Shown: positions 46,205 through 58,204 of the stretch, in pieces
Layout of the letters: each line of letters starts with the position of its first letter
Position numbering within the stretch: the stretch's first letter is position 1
Assembly (NCBI GenBank): GCA_015680905.1
Contig: CM027383.1
Location: 34,718,501 to 34,782,500 of the forward strand
From: Coptis chinensis
Taxonomy: Eukaryota; Streptophyta; Magnoliopsida; Ranunculales; Ranunculaceae
Direction of reading: 5' to 3'
Length of the DNA stretch: 64,000 bases
Translations under genes and position numbers: made by a program
Notes under the pieces: generated by a model
What the model saw: only the letters and a program-made list of their open reading frames with translations
What the model was told of the DNA's origin: nothing
Database searches by the model: none

Positions 46205-47738
46205 AAATAACTAACTCGGTAAGATGATTCAATTGATGATGTTTCGACGTTCTGGTTTGCCCTCTCCGTTGTTTTCAAATGAAACTCCTGAACAGAATAT
46301 ATTTACTTTATGGCCTTAGCCATATATTTTCATTCCTATCCTAAAGATCTATAGAAAACTAGATTACCTGAAACTCTGGCAGTTGAGGGGTACTTCTGGG
46401 CAATGCAGGCAATGTTGAAGCTTCCAACATCTGTAACCAACAAAGATCAATTTAACTGAAAACTATAAAGTAGACCACAGAAGATAAAAAAACATGTCAA
46501 AGTTAACAAACCTTCTTGTTAACTGGTCTGGCCTTAAACTTTGGAATATTAGCCATCATCTCTTCCTCAAGCTCAGCACAACTTTTCACCCTGACATACT
46601 GAGCACAGTGAGATGCTTCCAGGTCAGGCTCCTTAGGTCTCATCAATGTGAGTTTTGGCTTAGAAGTGGCGTTTACCTGTACAGAAATACCCACACAATT
46701 TACATTAGGTTGAACATGCTAGTGACGGGATGAAACAGTTAAGCGGGAAACACAAAGTTAGAAGTCGATTATTACATGCAAGATCGAACTGTCCCTTGTA
46801 CTGGACTCGAATTTCCTCACCATTTTGGTTATAGAAATGAAAGGTGCTGGTGCTGCTCCTTCCCGAACATAAAGCTTAATAGTGAAAGAGAATTTCATAC
46901 AAATTAGTAACCCCCACAAAAGTGGATATTTGACATATGTACAAAGTTGTCATTCCAATGCAAACCTTTCGATCCTCTTTACGAGGTTTACTAGTAAGTA
47001 GAGGGACACATATTGGTAGCACCACTGGTTAAACCCAACCTTGATTTGTTGTGAAGTAGATTTTGAGGCTTGACATTTAGGATCTGAAATTCAAATTTAT
47101 GTACCCATTATTAATACACAACAAAATAAACTCAACTTAGAAATGTAACAAGACTAGACATGAAAATTGTAGTTACTTGTCTGGATTGTCCTCCATCCAG
47201 TTTCTTACGTTTAATTGCTTGATTTTCTTGTGCAAAATCAGGAGCTGTGACGGTTTTCTTTGCAGTAATAGCACTATAAAGTTAACAGGAAGTATTAGTT
47301 CATTGAGTACATTTATTTGAAAAATAAAATAAAACTCAGTAAGAACATGAACATGGTTATACAATGCTAACCTTCTTGTAATCGACCAATTTTCACTTTT
47401 AACTTGTGATCATTGGGATTGATTTTTCAGCTTTAGAGTCGATGGATTTCTAACCAAACTAGCAATCTTTTTAGCTGTTTGGGTTTTCTTCAAACCAGTG
47501 AGGAGTTGGGGATCAACTTTCTGTTTAACCATCTGGGGTTGTGGAGTGCATACTTCTGGTCCTGCCAATCCAGTTAGTTAAAACAATGACTTAAAACAAC
47601 TAAAGTGTCAGCATAAGGCTATATAGCTGAATATTTAGAAAGAAAAGACACAAACCTTGGACTACAGAAACCTCAGTGGTAGCCATCACCTCAACTGGTT
47701 TCGTATTCTCCTTGGCAAGAACCGCCCTTACAGTGCCA
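46205..47738 (-). pseudogene. TPX2-like: TPX2 microtubule-associated protein fragment (several exons)
   Basis: TPX2 activates Aurora kinase and nucleates spindle microtubules. Minus-strand exons: 47738-47656 (AVLAKENTKPVEV), 47561-47372 (TQTAKKIASLVRNPSTLKLK), about 47275-47175 (APDFAQENQAIKRKKLDGGQ), about 47090-47040 (ILNVKPQ), about 46860-46785 (APAPFISITKMVRKFES), about 46690-46510 (SCAELEEEMMANIPKFKARP), about 46437-46370 (LEASTLPALPRSTPQLPEFQ) and about 46275-46205 (EFHLKTTERANQ). These cover the central TPX2 region in correct order. The N-terminal Aurora-binding part and the C-terminal repeats are missing. I did not verify every border; some exons look open and others uncertain. Confidence 0.87.
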
Positions 47739-47953
47739 CTGAAACCAGCGACATATATAAGCAAGATTACCATAACGAAAGAAAAAAAAAAACTGTCTTT
47801 GATTCTATTCACTAATAATATATCTCTGCCCTGCCCCCTTTAAATTAATTTATATTAATTAATTAGTGTAAAAACAAGTTTTTTCTTCAGAAATGAGGAT
47901 AAACAAACAAACTCGCCAAGTCAAAAACCGTTTCTTTATTTAAAATTGCTTAC

Positions 47954-48265
47954 CGGAACAATGAGTTCGCTTTCTGGAACGGAACCAAACTCATTCTTTA
48001 TAGAAGGACCATCAGAACAAGTTTTCAAGTCGTGTTCTTGAGAAGAAACAGAAGAATACCCTTCTTCTTCTTCGTCATCATCTTCAACAACAAAGTCTTT
48101 CTCTTTCTCTTGAACATCTTCATTTGAAAAGTTTAGAAGACCATTAGTTCCATTTCCACACCATAAATCTTCATTGAAAACTTGCTGGGTCATTGTTGTT
48201 GTTTTCAAAGCAGACATCTCAAGCCAAAAACTGGTTTTCAAAGCTTTGGTTTCAACACAATCCAT
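47954..48265 (-). pseudogene. GATA5-like transcription factor, first exon
   Basis: A 104-codon open exon starts MDCVETKALKTSFWLEM and ends ..SVPESELIVP at a GTAAGC donor (47953). Landmarks of the plant class-A GATA family (GATA5/7 type) are the ALK.S start, LLNFSNEDV, an acidic DDDEEEE stretch, VSSQEHD, and FGSVPESELIVP. The DNA-binding GATA zinc finger, encoded further on in the gene, is absent. It is the first captured piece in the transcription direction and carries its own ATG and 5' DNA, so it could supply a promoter. Joining it directly to the next TPX2 exon would be out of frame. Confidence 0.82.
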
Positions 48266-48369
48266 TTGTTGGGAATTAGAAAAGGAAGAAGAAGGTAGGA
48301 AGTGATTGTTCTGGGGAAGAGGAGGAGGGGTTGAAGGAGAGAAAGAGGAACCCTAACCTAGCGGCTGTG

Positions 48370-48644
48370 AGAGAGAAAGAGAGGTTTTCTATTTTTACAT
48401 ACCGAGGGCGATTTCTTTTTTGTTTCCCTCTTTTCGAAATTTCGATGTTGTTTTGGTTTTTTGGATTTGTAACACTTTTCAAACGATTTTCAAGCGTTAG
48501 CAATTAATTCCGGAAATTCATGGAAAGAAAGTAATGCTTTACAACATTGCTAACGCTTATATAGCGTTGGCAACTTACTAACGGTAAATAAGCGTTGCAA
48601 AACAAAATAGGTGTGTGTTGCAAATATCCTATTATGGTGTAGTG
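48370..48644. repeat. Inner CACTA right subterminal region and TIR
   Basis: It shares about 265 bp with 50935-51196 (outer element), from GAGAGGTTTTCTAT to GGTGTAGTG, with AACGCTTATATAGCGTTGGC and TAACGGTAAATAAGCGTTGC motifs. Confidence 0.88.
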
Positions 48645-48647
48645 ACA

Positions 48648-50929
48648 CCCAACTAGAAGCATCTAGTCATCAAGACATTAGTTTCAAACACGGAGATAAA
48701 TGGGGCAGAGAAATTGTAGATAAAAAAAAAGGTAAGAAGGAGTTGTATGAAAGATTTGTCTAACCTGTTTTATATTTCTTAAGCACAATGCAAACTCAGA
48801 TACCGAGTAGTTCACCAATAGGGAAAACCAAACCTAAAAGGTCAACAAATAATGATAAATTGTGAAGACATTGACACGTGGTCGAGCCACGCGTCCTTGT
48901 AGAGTTAGTATAGCGGGTCATAAAGAACAATGAGGGTCATGTGCTCCATTGCTCTGTAATATATATAAAGTATTCATTCCATGACTAGCTATGTATGTAG
49001 TAGTGCAACTGTGCAAGTTATGAATGAAACAAAACTTATGTGCCTGCGTACTTAGTCAAATATGCACAATATATTACTTCCCAATAAGTGGAAGCTCAAA
49101 AGGAATTAATTGTGTGGAAGAAACATACAAGATCTTAATAGTATTTAGCTTCATTTGCAGCTTTAACATGTGACTCTAAGTTGTGCTCATCAAGAGAAGA
49201 ATTAAGGCTTTGAACATGTGCCCATGCTTAATATTCCAAATCTCTAGCTTCTAGTACCTCTCTGTAGAACTAACAAAGACATATAATTAAATTAATCACA
49301 TTCTTTATATAGCTATTTTCAATTGCAAACACTAAACTCAGCACAGAGAAATCCACTGCGTTTTCTACTTTTCTTTTCCACTACATGATAATAGTGTAAT
49401 CGTGCTCACACAAGCAGGGACACACGCACACGCAAAAAATAAAAAAATAATAACACATATCTTGTTATGGTATAGTTAATTCATGAGGAAAAGTCGTCCA
49501 TCCACCCCCCAAACACATTCATCACATATCTTGTTATGGTATAGTCAATTCATGAGGAAAAGTCGTCCATCCACATTAAACTAACAAAGAATCCCACAAC
49601 AGTGCACAACACCGTAACTTTAATCAAAGCTACTTCAAACAACAATGTATATAGAGTATAGACACTTAACAACTAATCTTTTTCCATAGGAAAATGCTAT
49701 AAATAGGAAACTCATTGCAAGTTATCAGCAAAACAAACACATCAATGCACATAAAAATTTACCTGAAACTAGTTAGTAGACACTGTCTTTCCAAACTCCC
49801 TAGTATTATGAGCAGAAAAGTGAACAAGTGATCCTAGCCTTCAACAATTCATGTGGTAACTTTTCCATTCTCCAAGTAATGTTGTGGCAACAGTACAACA
49901 TACGAAATCAAAACAAAACCTATAAGTGAAACAGAATTGCAAGCACACACTTCTTCCACTATACCGAATCAAACAAGCAGTACAACGAACGGGGAGGGGG
50001 GAGGTAAACTAAAAGAAGTGAACTACTAGTGAAATTAGGAATCTAGTGATTCATCTTGGATCTCAAGAAGTTCGCATTTTATGAATATAACGGGCAAACT
50101 ATGAATGCACTAAATAATCCCACATTTAATATGGCTATGTTCTGTCACCAATATACTTTAAATACCGAGTAAACTTGTAATAAGTTTAGAGATCGAGAGA
50201 GGGAGAAGAAGAAGAATATATTGAAGCTAAATCAGTAAATAGAACAGATGATGCCTCGTGAAATTAGAATGTATATTTCCCAAGATTTATCTTTAGCTAT
50301 GCAGCATTCATAAAATCTCTACAAGTCTACAACGAATGAGCAGATGGCTTGATGGTACGTAAGTTGTCTAGAATAAGGAAAAAGAAAAGGGTAGATTAAC
50401 TTGTGAATCATGAGCTGTTATATCGAGGTGTTTACTAGTATTGTAGGCAATGATCATTGATCAACACAAATTTACATACCTGGGGCACGACGACAATTTG
50501 TAAGAGAAACAAACAAAATATGAGTAAACCTAAAACATCTGTAGGAAATAATGAACAAAATCTCTCTCCCACACACACAAACACAAAATCAATGATTTTG
50601 GTGGTTCAAGAAAAGATTATTAAGAGCATATAATGAATGTGACTCGGTGTGTAAATCTCATGCATATCAAAAACCAACCATTATGCAGCACTGCAGCAGT
50701 AGTCTTGCTTCACAGATCAAACACTAATGGCTAGTGCTTTTCCACTAACCAGATAATCAATCAAGTTTTGCAGGTTTGCATATAACATTTTGTAATTTCA
50801 GTTGTTTGTTTCACGCGTTTCTTTTTAGTTTTGCACCTTTTGTTTTTTAAATGAGTTATCTACCCAAATGTTTGGAGAAGTCCACATCAAAATTCCAATA
50901 GCATAGTCATTCTATATACCGATAGCAGT
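48648..50929. other. Outer CACTA, right internal part; no gene recognised
   Basis: About 2.3 kb of AT-rich DNA with no ORF over 60 codons on either strand. It contains a promoter-like patch (ACACGTGG near 48874 and TAATATATATAAAG near 48957) and a 52-bp direct repeat (49454-49505 and 49523-49574, CACATATCTTGTTATGGTAT..). It may derive from captured noncoding host DNA. Confidence 0.5.
49454..49574 (+). repeat. 52-bp direct repeat, two copies
   Basis: 49454-49505 and 49523-49574 differ at one base (ATAGTTAATT and ATAGTCAATT), separated by 17 bp. Confidence 0.92.
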
Positions 50930-51196
50930 GTTGAAAGAGAGGTTTTCTATATACCGAGCGCAATTTCTTTTTTGTTTCCCTCTTTTTGAAATTTCGATGC
51001 TGTTTTGGTTTTTTGGATTTGTAACACTTCTCAAACGATTTTCAAGCGTTAGCAATTAATTCCAGAAATTCACCAAAATAAAGTAACACTTTACAACATT
51101 GCTAACGCTTATATAACGTTGGCAACTTACTAACGGTAAATAACCGTTGCAAAGCAAAAAAGGTGCGTGTTGCAAATATCCTATTATGGTGTAGTG

Positions 51197-53779
51197 CACC
51201 ACAGAAGACTGATGAGATGCTACAAAATATTCACTTCTTTTGCCAAAAGCCTCAAGAATCTTTTTCTGAGGCTTGAAATCATTTCACTAATCTTCTAGTA
51301 GAATGTCCCCATCATAATCTAGGTAAAGACACACTAGTTCGTGCTTTCTTCAAAGGCCTATCCCAACACCATAAAGAGACTTTAGATATCATGAACGGAG
51401 GTAATTTCTTAAGTAAATGAGCCACATATGCATATAACTTCTTAGATAATCAATCCAAGAAAAGTAACAACTGGGGAGGTAACGATTACTCCCGCTCCAT
51501 CCCTTCTACTTCTATAGCTAAGGCAGCCAGTATGTTTGAGGTTAAACAAGACCCGGAACTTAGAACTTTAATTGAATCCCTCACTCGTAAGGTAGATGCC
51601 CTCTCTGTACATAAACAATAAGCGAAATCCACTCTAGTCATGAATATAAACTCTCCTCGTTGTAATTTCTGTTTTAGTCCTGAGCATTCTGACTTCTATT
51701 GTCCTCTTGTCTATGAACATCCACCACCACAGCCAGACAATGTCTGCACTTTTAATAACAACCCTAACATACAATGGAGGCAAAACATTATTTATAATCA
51801 ACAACAACAAGCTACACCTCCAGGTTTTAATAATCAAAATGTTAGGCCTACTACAGACTTCCACCAATTTAACAAACATCTAGGACAGGGAGATTTAGGT
51901 GACCAGAATAGAAGTTTAGTGCATGTACCTCAGTACTATCAAAATCATAACATAAACACTCAACAAATCTTAGTCCCAGTCACCCCTCCTATTATCGCAC
52001 AACCGGCTAATCCATCAAAAGATGACTGATTATTAACCATGATACAAAACCAACAACAACAAAATAATATGATGCAGCAATGTGCCAAAAGGTACTTGAG
52101 CTGTCTTCTAACCAAAATAATAACCCAACAGGCGTGTTTCCAGGTCAAGCAGTGCCAAACCCTAAGTCAACAAACACTGTCTTCGAAGTAAACAGTATTC
52201 AATGTAATGGTAATATAAACCAAGGGGACCTACTGGTGATACTACCCTTCGTTCGGGTAAGGTAGTTGATAACCAAGTGACTATGCCTAAAGATCACCCG
52301 CAAACTAAGAATGAAACCATACCAAATACTGTCATAGAAACTGAAGACCCTACAACTGTAGAAGTACCAGTTAAACCATAACCAAAAGGGAAAACCTAAC
52401 AAGACCCCATAATAGAAGTTGATGATCCTACACTTGTAGAGGTTCCAATATGGAAACCTAGTTGGAAAATGGCAAAAGATAAAAACAAGGTTAATACTTA
52501 TGTTGACCCATATGCTAAGTATAGAGAAAAATCATCGTTTCCCCAGAGACTAGTTGTGTCTAAAAAGGACGAGAATTTTGATGAGATTAAGGAAGTGTTT
52601 ACAAATCTGACTATAAACCTACCTTTTCTAGATGCTATAAAAAGTCTACCTGGACACGCCTAGTTTCTAAAAGTGTTGTGCACCACGAAGAGAAAAACCA
52701 ACATACCCTATGAAGCCTTTTTAACTGAATAATATCCCTCTTTATCTAAACAAAACGGAATTGTTAAGTACAAGGACCCTGGTTGTCCAACTGTACAATG
52801 CACCTTAGGCGATAACTTCATAACAACTGCACTATTAAACCTCGGGGCGAGTGTTAACTTACTCCCATTTTATTTATATAAACAACTAGGTCTCAATGAA
52901 CTTAAACCAACCAAAATGACTTTGCAGTTAGCCGATTGTTCTATTAAGAATCCCAAGGGTGTAGTTGAAAATATTCTCGTTAAAGTTCAGGATTTTTACT
53001 ACCCAGCCGACTTCGTTATTCTTAAGACAGAAATTGCTCATGATTCTATTCCTATAATCTTAGGGTACCCTTTCTTGGCAATCACCAATGCACAAATCAA
53101 TTGTCGGGATGGATCAATGACTTTTTCCTTTGGAAATCTTTTTGTGAAGGTTAACATGTTTAGACTCAGGCAGGGACAACTAAGTTTGCCTATAGAAGGA
53201 AAAGTGAAGTCCATAGAGAGTTTTGTATATCATATTAGTACGGTCGACGACCTCGTCCCCACACTAGTAGATACCCCTCTTAGGGAAGAAGATAAAGATC
53301 ATAATTTTGACTCCTTAGATGTAGATAAAATCGAGGAAGATTTTCTTCGACTCTTTTGCAACCCTTCTTTGCCACCTCGCGAGTCCCCTCCTATTAACAT
53401 CCATTCATCCCTTAACGCCATGACGGAAAAAGAAATTTTCACCCTCTATCCTAGTGATTCCTCTGACCCACCTATTGATGAATGTCTTGCATATCTCAAG
53501 ACCTATGATGATATAGAATTAAGAACACTAGCTGAACACCATTCACCCACCTCACATCATCCAGTCACTCATTCACCTTCCATCACCAATGTTCCCCGCC
53601 TTCCACCTTTTCAAAGGAACCTTGAGTTTGCACTTGACCTTCTTCCTTCTCCTGTGCTTCATGACTTTCTAAACCCATCTGGTGAAGAAGTAATACCCAA
53701 GGACAAGCCACCTGACACTTTCTCATTTTTTCCATCCCTTCCCTCTAACACTTATCCATATTCCACTTATTTTCCATAA
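51197..53779 (+). pseudogene. gag C-terminus and protease of the second Athila-like remnant
   Basis: This continues the gag frame cut at 39621. Landmarks are HHKETLDIMNGGNF, a zinc knuckle CNFCFSPEHSDFYC (about 51660-51700), a Gln/Asn-rich tail, then protease sequence NLTINLPFLDAIKSLPGHA (about 52605-52662) and TALLNLGASVNLLPFYLY (about 52830-52880). The catalytic Asp of DLGAS is Asn here. The frame 52916-53779 holds PIILGYPFLAITNAQINCRD and a Pro/Ser-rich tail ending at a TAA. Many stops interrupt it. RT, RNase H and integrase are absent; noncoding DNA follows directly. So this is a deletion derivative or a gag-protease-only element. Confidence 0.85.
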
Positions 53780-53892
53780 CCATTCTTTTTCTCACAATCA
53801 TTCACAAAGAAACCCTTTCGTTGGAGGAAAAAGAAGAAATTGCATGCTCAATTAGGTTCTAAATCCATCAGTCTTCAATCTCATCCCGCTAA

Positions 53893-54275
53893 GCCATGTC
53901 ATAGAAAGTCTTGATGCCTAATTCTGTTTGAGGGTGCTTTATGTGTTAATTATTTATGGAAAGACCGACAACTCTTTTGGATTGTTGATATATGGTAAAC
54001 TGCATGTTAATACTTGTTTTAGATAAAGTCTCGAGTATCTGACTATAAATGACTCATTTCATTTCAATTCGTCGTAATTTTGTTTTTTTTACGTCATAGA
54101 AATTCTTGATGCCTAATTCTGTTTGAGGGTGCTTTTTGTCTTAATTATTTATGGAAGACCCACAACTTTTTAGATTGTTGATATATGGTAAACTGCATGT
54201 TAATACCTGTTTTAGATAAAGTCTTGAGTATCTGACTATAAATGACTCATTTCATTTCGTCGAAATTTTGTTTTA
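53893..54275 (+). repeat. Tandem duplication of about 190-200 bp after protease
   Basis: Two copies (about 53893-54083 and 54097-54273) share TTGATGCCTAATTCTGTTTG and TAAAGTCTNGAGTATCTGAC. They lie in the 3' noncoding part of the remnant. Confidence 0.88.
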
Positions 54276-54990
54276 AAAAAAAAAACCTATAAAAATTATA
54301 AAATTAAAACATAAATATGTATTAGTAAATCTAGGGAATCTGACTTTTAAAGACCCATATAAGTTTTTGTAAAATACCACCTTAATGGAGTATAGGCCAC
54401 AATTTTTTTCAAACTTAAAAAGAGTTTTCAAATTTTGTTTGGGGGTGTGGCGTATTTTGGTCTTTCAACTCAAATCTTTTTGACACCCTTTGCCTGTCAT
54501 ATTTACTCAAGTAGAGTCTAGGTTAGGTAGTTACGTAATTTAATTATGCTATTGAATTATTTTATGAACCCTCTTATCCCAAATTGTTTGGGGGTGGTAT
54601 ATTTAATTGTAGCACATTATACGTTCACGTTATAAAATTGCATGTATAAATATCAAAATATGGAAACCATGGGCCTTGTTGATTTAATAATGTAATCAGG
54701 CACCTTAATTTCGTGAAATTCCACTATTTAGCGGAATTTCGGAAGCTAATCTTATTGGAGCCACGATATGTGCATGCTAGATTTGTGAGCGCATGATATT
54801 ATTTTATTTCTGTTAGAGTCCGTTTATGTCCCAAGCACTATTTATTATTTCTTGTTATCTCCATAATGGATGGAACTCATATAGGAGTCGCGTATGTTTT
54901 TATTTCTTGATATTAGTATAGATTAAACTTCTTTTTACATCTCCACGTTACAGATACATTCAAATCTTACCGAAGCAAAAAAATAAAAAA
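54276..54990 (+). other. Retrotransposon 3' noncoding region with PPT-like tracts
   Basis: GTTTGGGGGTGTGG (about 54439) and GTTTGGGGGTGGTA (about 54589) resemble Athila PPTs, so an LTR may start nearby. I could not find a matching LTR on the 39-kb side, so the element ends are undefined. Confidence 0.45.
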
Positions 54991-57394
54991 TAAAAAATAA
55001 ATCACAGATTACAGATTGAGCTGAGCACAAATTACACTTGATCTCACTCACTAACTAACAGTTTTACTATTAAGATTGTGTTAGCAGTATCTGTATAGAT
55101 TACTTTATAAATCAATTTCAAAAAGGAAGTAAATTTCCAGGTAGCAACGACAGTACCAGCCCCAACACCAACACTACTTCCAATGCCGATTCCAATAACT
55201 CCATCGCCAACGGCAATGTGAGAGGTGTAACAGTCAAGTGAATATATTTGATAATAGTATGCCAAAGTACAAAAGTACCTAAGTAAGAACCAACAACCAC
55301 CAAAATCAAAACAGACGACTCCTAAACATACGCAATAAATGCATAATTTTAGACTGTTAGATGAAAACAATATATGCACTAAGTAGCAGTCAAAGGTGTA
55401 ACATATATCAATTTATTAACTGTGCCTATATTGCTAGCAGCATAGCTATCGAGGATCGGGAACAAATGTAACAAAATATATGTTGCTTGGTCAAGCGGTT
55501 TGATCTACAAATCGTGTAAAGTTTCACAACAGTGGAAGAATTTTTAAGCAACACACTATGCCCCAAAGAACAACCTATAAATATGCCACATTTCCATGAA
55601 TAATTAAAATGAAAATAATGGGAAAAAATATATTTGCCATGCAATACAACATGTCTGAACCTTAGCAAGAAGCAAAAATAACAAAAACCCAACAAAATGC
55701 TAAAAAATTCTTATTAAAGACCATATATGATTCTTACTATGCAAAAATGGAATAAACATATCTGTTATCCTACACAACTTTTCATCTAATCGTTGCATGT
55801 GTAATGCGCTTAGCTGAGATAGTCTTCACTAAAAGAGCAATGAAATGCTTATAAATAGTCATGCCAAGTATACATAGATTGGTGTCTTGGCATCAATAAT
55901 GTAAATTTGATGAACATAAAATCAGTGCACATTTGCAATTTGGTCAAGAGTGGCTTTGCCATACCGCTATAAGTGTACATTTTCCCTAGGCATTACAACC
56001 TTTTTTTTATGCATTTGCACCTCCATTTTAAAACACAACATGAAAATAAAATAAAATACCCTAATAAGGCGTACCTATGTAGCACCTCCTTATTGCTTAT
56101 AGAGCCTGCAATACAAACTCCATTCGCCGGTGAAAGAATTATAGAGTACCATACAAATGGAAGAGAATAGTAATAGAAACAACAAACACAGCAAGTGCAA
56201 AACTTAAAACGAAAACAAAAATAGCGGAAACATACAAACACAAACAAACAACGGTTCCTCAGTTGGGAGGACAAAGAACTAAAATTAGGTACATAGAACT
56301 TAGATTACTTTTAGAATTAGTGTGGAATGATTGTTGGGTCAACTTGGGATTGACTAAAGAAGTTACACAATCGAATGTAACTAAATGAAAGAAACAAAAA
56401 TAGATGAAAAACCTACAATGTAAAACTATCACCGTCTAAAAACAAAGATGAAAGAACAAAGTGCAAGGTTAAGATAAACAAGGTGCAAAGTTAAGAGAAA
56501 GGCACTGGAGCGTTAATAGCATGAAAATGATATTACCTTGGCGCAGTTAACCCAAATGAAAGAGATGTGACTTCAAAGTTCTGCAATTGGCAATGAAATT
56601 ATATCCATCTAAGTGTCTTAAAATGAGGGTACAATCCGTTAAGCGTGCGTATAAATTTTAAAGGGATTACAGAAAGGTATAATACCTCAAGTGTAATCAA
56701 TGTCTACCTCAATGACATAACTGAAAGCCAAACAAATTTTTTTACCAAATTGGTCTAAATCTTAACACACACGATTATGCAGTAAGAAATTAAGTTTAAT
56801 ACAGAGTCCAAGGAACAACATGGATTTACGATTTTCTTTTTTAGGAGGGGAAAATATCAAAAGCTAAAAGAGAACAAAGTGGTAGACATGGGTAGTTGGA
56901 GAATATTTCAATTCAATAGGAATGTATATGCAATATTAGCATAATTACCAAGAAATTCCTGAGAAGATTTATATGAAATTCAATAAGAAAGTACCACCAA
57001 GCAAAACCCAAAAAAATCTACCAATTATTAAGCTTTGTAGCCCATTTGGTATGGACTACACACTTAGAAATGGTGTTTAGCCAACTGATTGAAAGGGTCG
57101 TTAAAAAATGACAAAATAATCAACATGTTGGGTTGTTACATTTCAACGGCACAAATGTTGGAAGCATATCAACATCCTTATGGGTGTTGCTTGTGCCAAA
57201 AACCTGTTAAAGAACAGTATGCAATAATTATTCTAGATAGCCTTTTTAATCATTTGTAAATGGACCTTTTTTTTGTGAAAAGGCATTCAATGAGTTGTAT
57301 CATAAGTACATCCGAGAGGCTAAAAAACTACGCCCTTCATTACCAAATACCAAGGGGAGGTTCCAAAACAACTACGCGAAATGTCATTAACAAA
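54991..57394. other. No gene recognised
   Basis: AT-rich. Minus-strand ORFs 55044-55379 (with GVIGIGIGSSVGVGAG) and 55993-56274 (Cys/Phe-rich) lack recognisable domains. Exon fragments cannot be excluded. Confidence 0.4.
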
Positions 57395-58204
57395 TAATTT
57401 GTCCACAAAGTTAAAAATGTGGTAAAAAACAAACAGGAAAATGTGGTATCACCATACGAAGGATCAAGCATCAACAAAAAAAGGGCAGAAGAAACCGATT
57501 TGTAGTAACCACCAACCAAGAAGAAAAGAATCCTTGGTGGCATAATGTCATATGAAAAGGATTGATTTGTTCAAACTAATAACAAAGTAAGGGAAAAAAA
57601 TTGCACCGTCTACAGTATACCTCGATTTCAAGAACCTTGTGCCCTTTAACGCTGTACTAAACAGAAAAATGTAATGACAACCGTAAAACACGCTAACAGA
57701 CAAAGTTGTTTGAACGCACAACAAATCTAGGGGGAAAAAACACACTCAAAGGGACACCTAGACTTAAAAGGTAAAGAGAAAGAAACCATAGTTATCCTAA
57801 AGTTTTAATAGAATCAAAACGTAATGTAACGAAATTTGTCCACAAAGTTAGAAATGTGGTAAAAACAAACAGGAAAATGTGGTGTCACCAGACAAAGGAC
57901 CAAACATCAACAATAAAAAGGCAGAAGAAACCGATTTGTAGTAACCACCAACCAAGAAGAAAAGAATCCTTGGTGGCATCAATGCCACATGAAAAGGATT
58001 GATATGTTGAAACTAATAACAAAGCAAGGGAAAAAAAAATTGCACTGCCTATAATATACCTCGATTTCAAGAACCTTGTGCCCTTTAATGTTGCACTCAA
58101 TAGAAAAAGGTAATGACAACCGTAAAACACGCTAACAGACAAAGTTGTCTGAACACACAACAAGTCTAGGGAGAAAAAACATACTCAAAAAGACACCTAG
58201 ACTT
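57395..58204. repeat. Tandem duplication of about 370 bp
   Basis: 57395-57765 and 57832-58204 are diverged direct copies, 437 bp apart, both with ACCAACCAAGAAGAAAAGAA and CTCGATTTCAAGAACCTTGT. Each contains on the minus strand a possible mini-exon (IKGHKVLEIE or VKGHKVLEIE) followed by a GTATA donor, of unknown origin. The ORFs named from this repeat are its by-products. Confidence 0.85.

Larger units (their letters stand above)
40854..48644. mobile_element. Inner CACTA carrying five host-gene fragments (TSD ACA)
   Basis: The left TIR is CACTACACCATAACAGGC and the right end GCAAATATCCTATTATGGTGTAGTG read in two parts; the two ends match over about 27 bp with two mismatches. The 3-bp TSD ACA lies at 40851-40853 and 48645-48647. 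It is 7,791 bp long. Both ends carry many AAGCGTTGCAAA / AACCGTTGC subterminal repeats. It is the same family as the outer element, sharing about 265 bp at the right end. The interior holds, all on the minus strand, pieces of a GATA5-like gene, TPX2, an RRM gene, GGP/VTC2 and NRAMP, each with introns. No TNPD-type transposase is visible, so it depends on an autonomous relative. Confidence 0.93.
39622..51196. mobile_element. Outer CACTA element (TSD CAC), split by the inner CACTA
   Basis: The left end is CATTACACCATAACAGGC (first TIR mutated from CACTA) and the right end GGTGTAGTG, whose complement reads CACTACACCATAATAGG. The 3-bp TSD CAC lies at 39619-39621 and 51197-51199; removing the insert rejoins the gag frame. 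Its own length without the inner element is about 3.8 kb. Subterminal regions (39640-39890 and 51010-51180) carry repeated AACGGTTATTAACCGTTGCA / AAGCGTTGCAAA motifs, typical transposase-binding subterminal repeats of CACTA elements. No transposase is seen, so it is non-autonomous. Confidence 0.92.
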
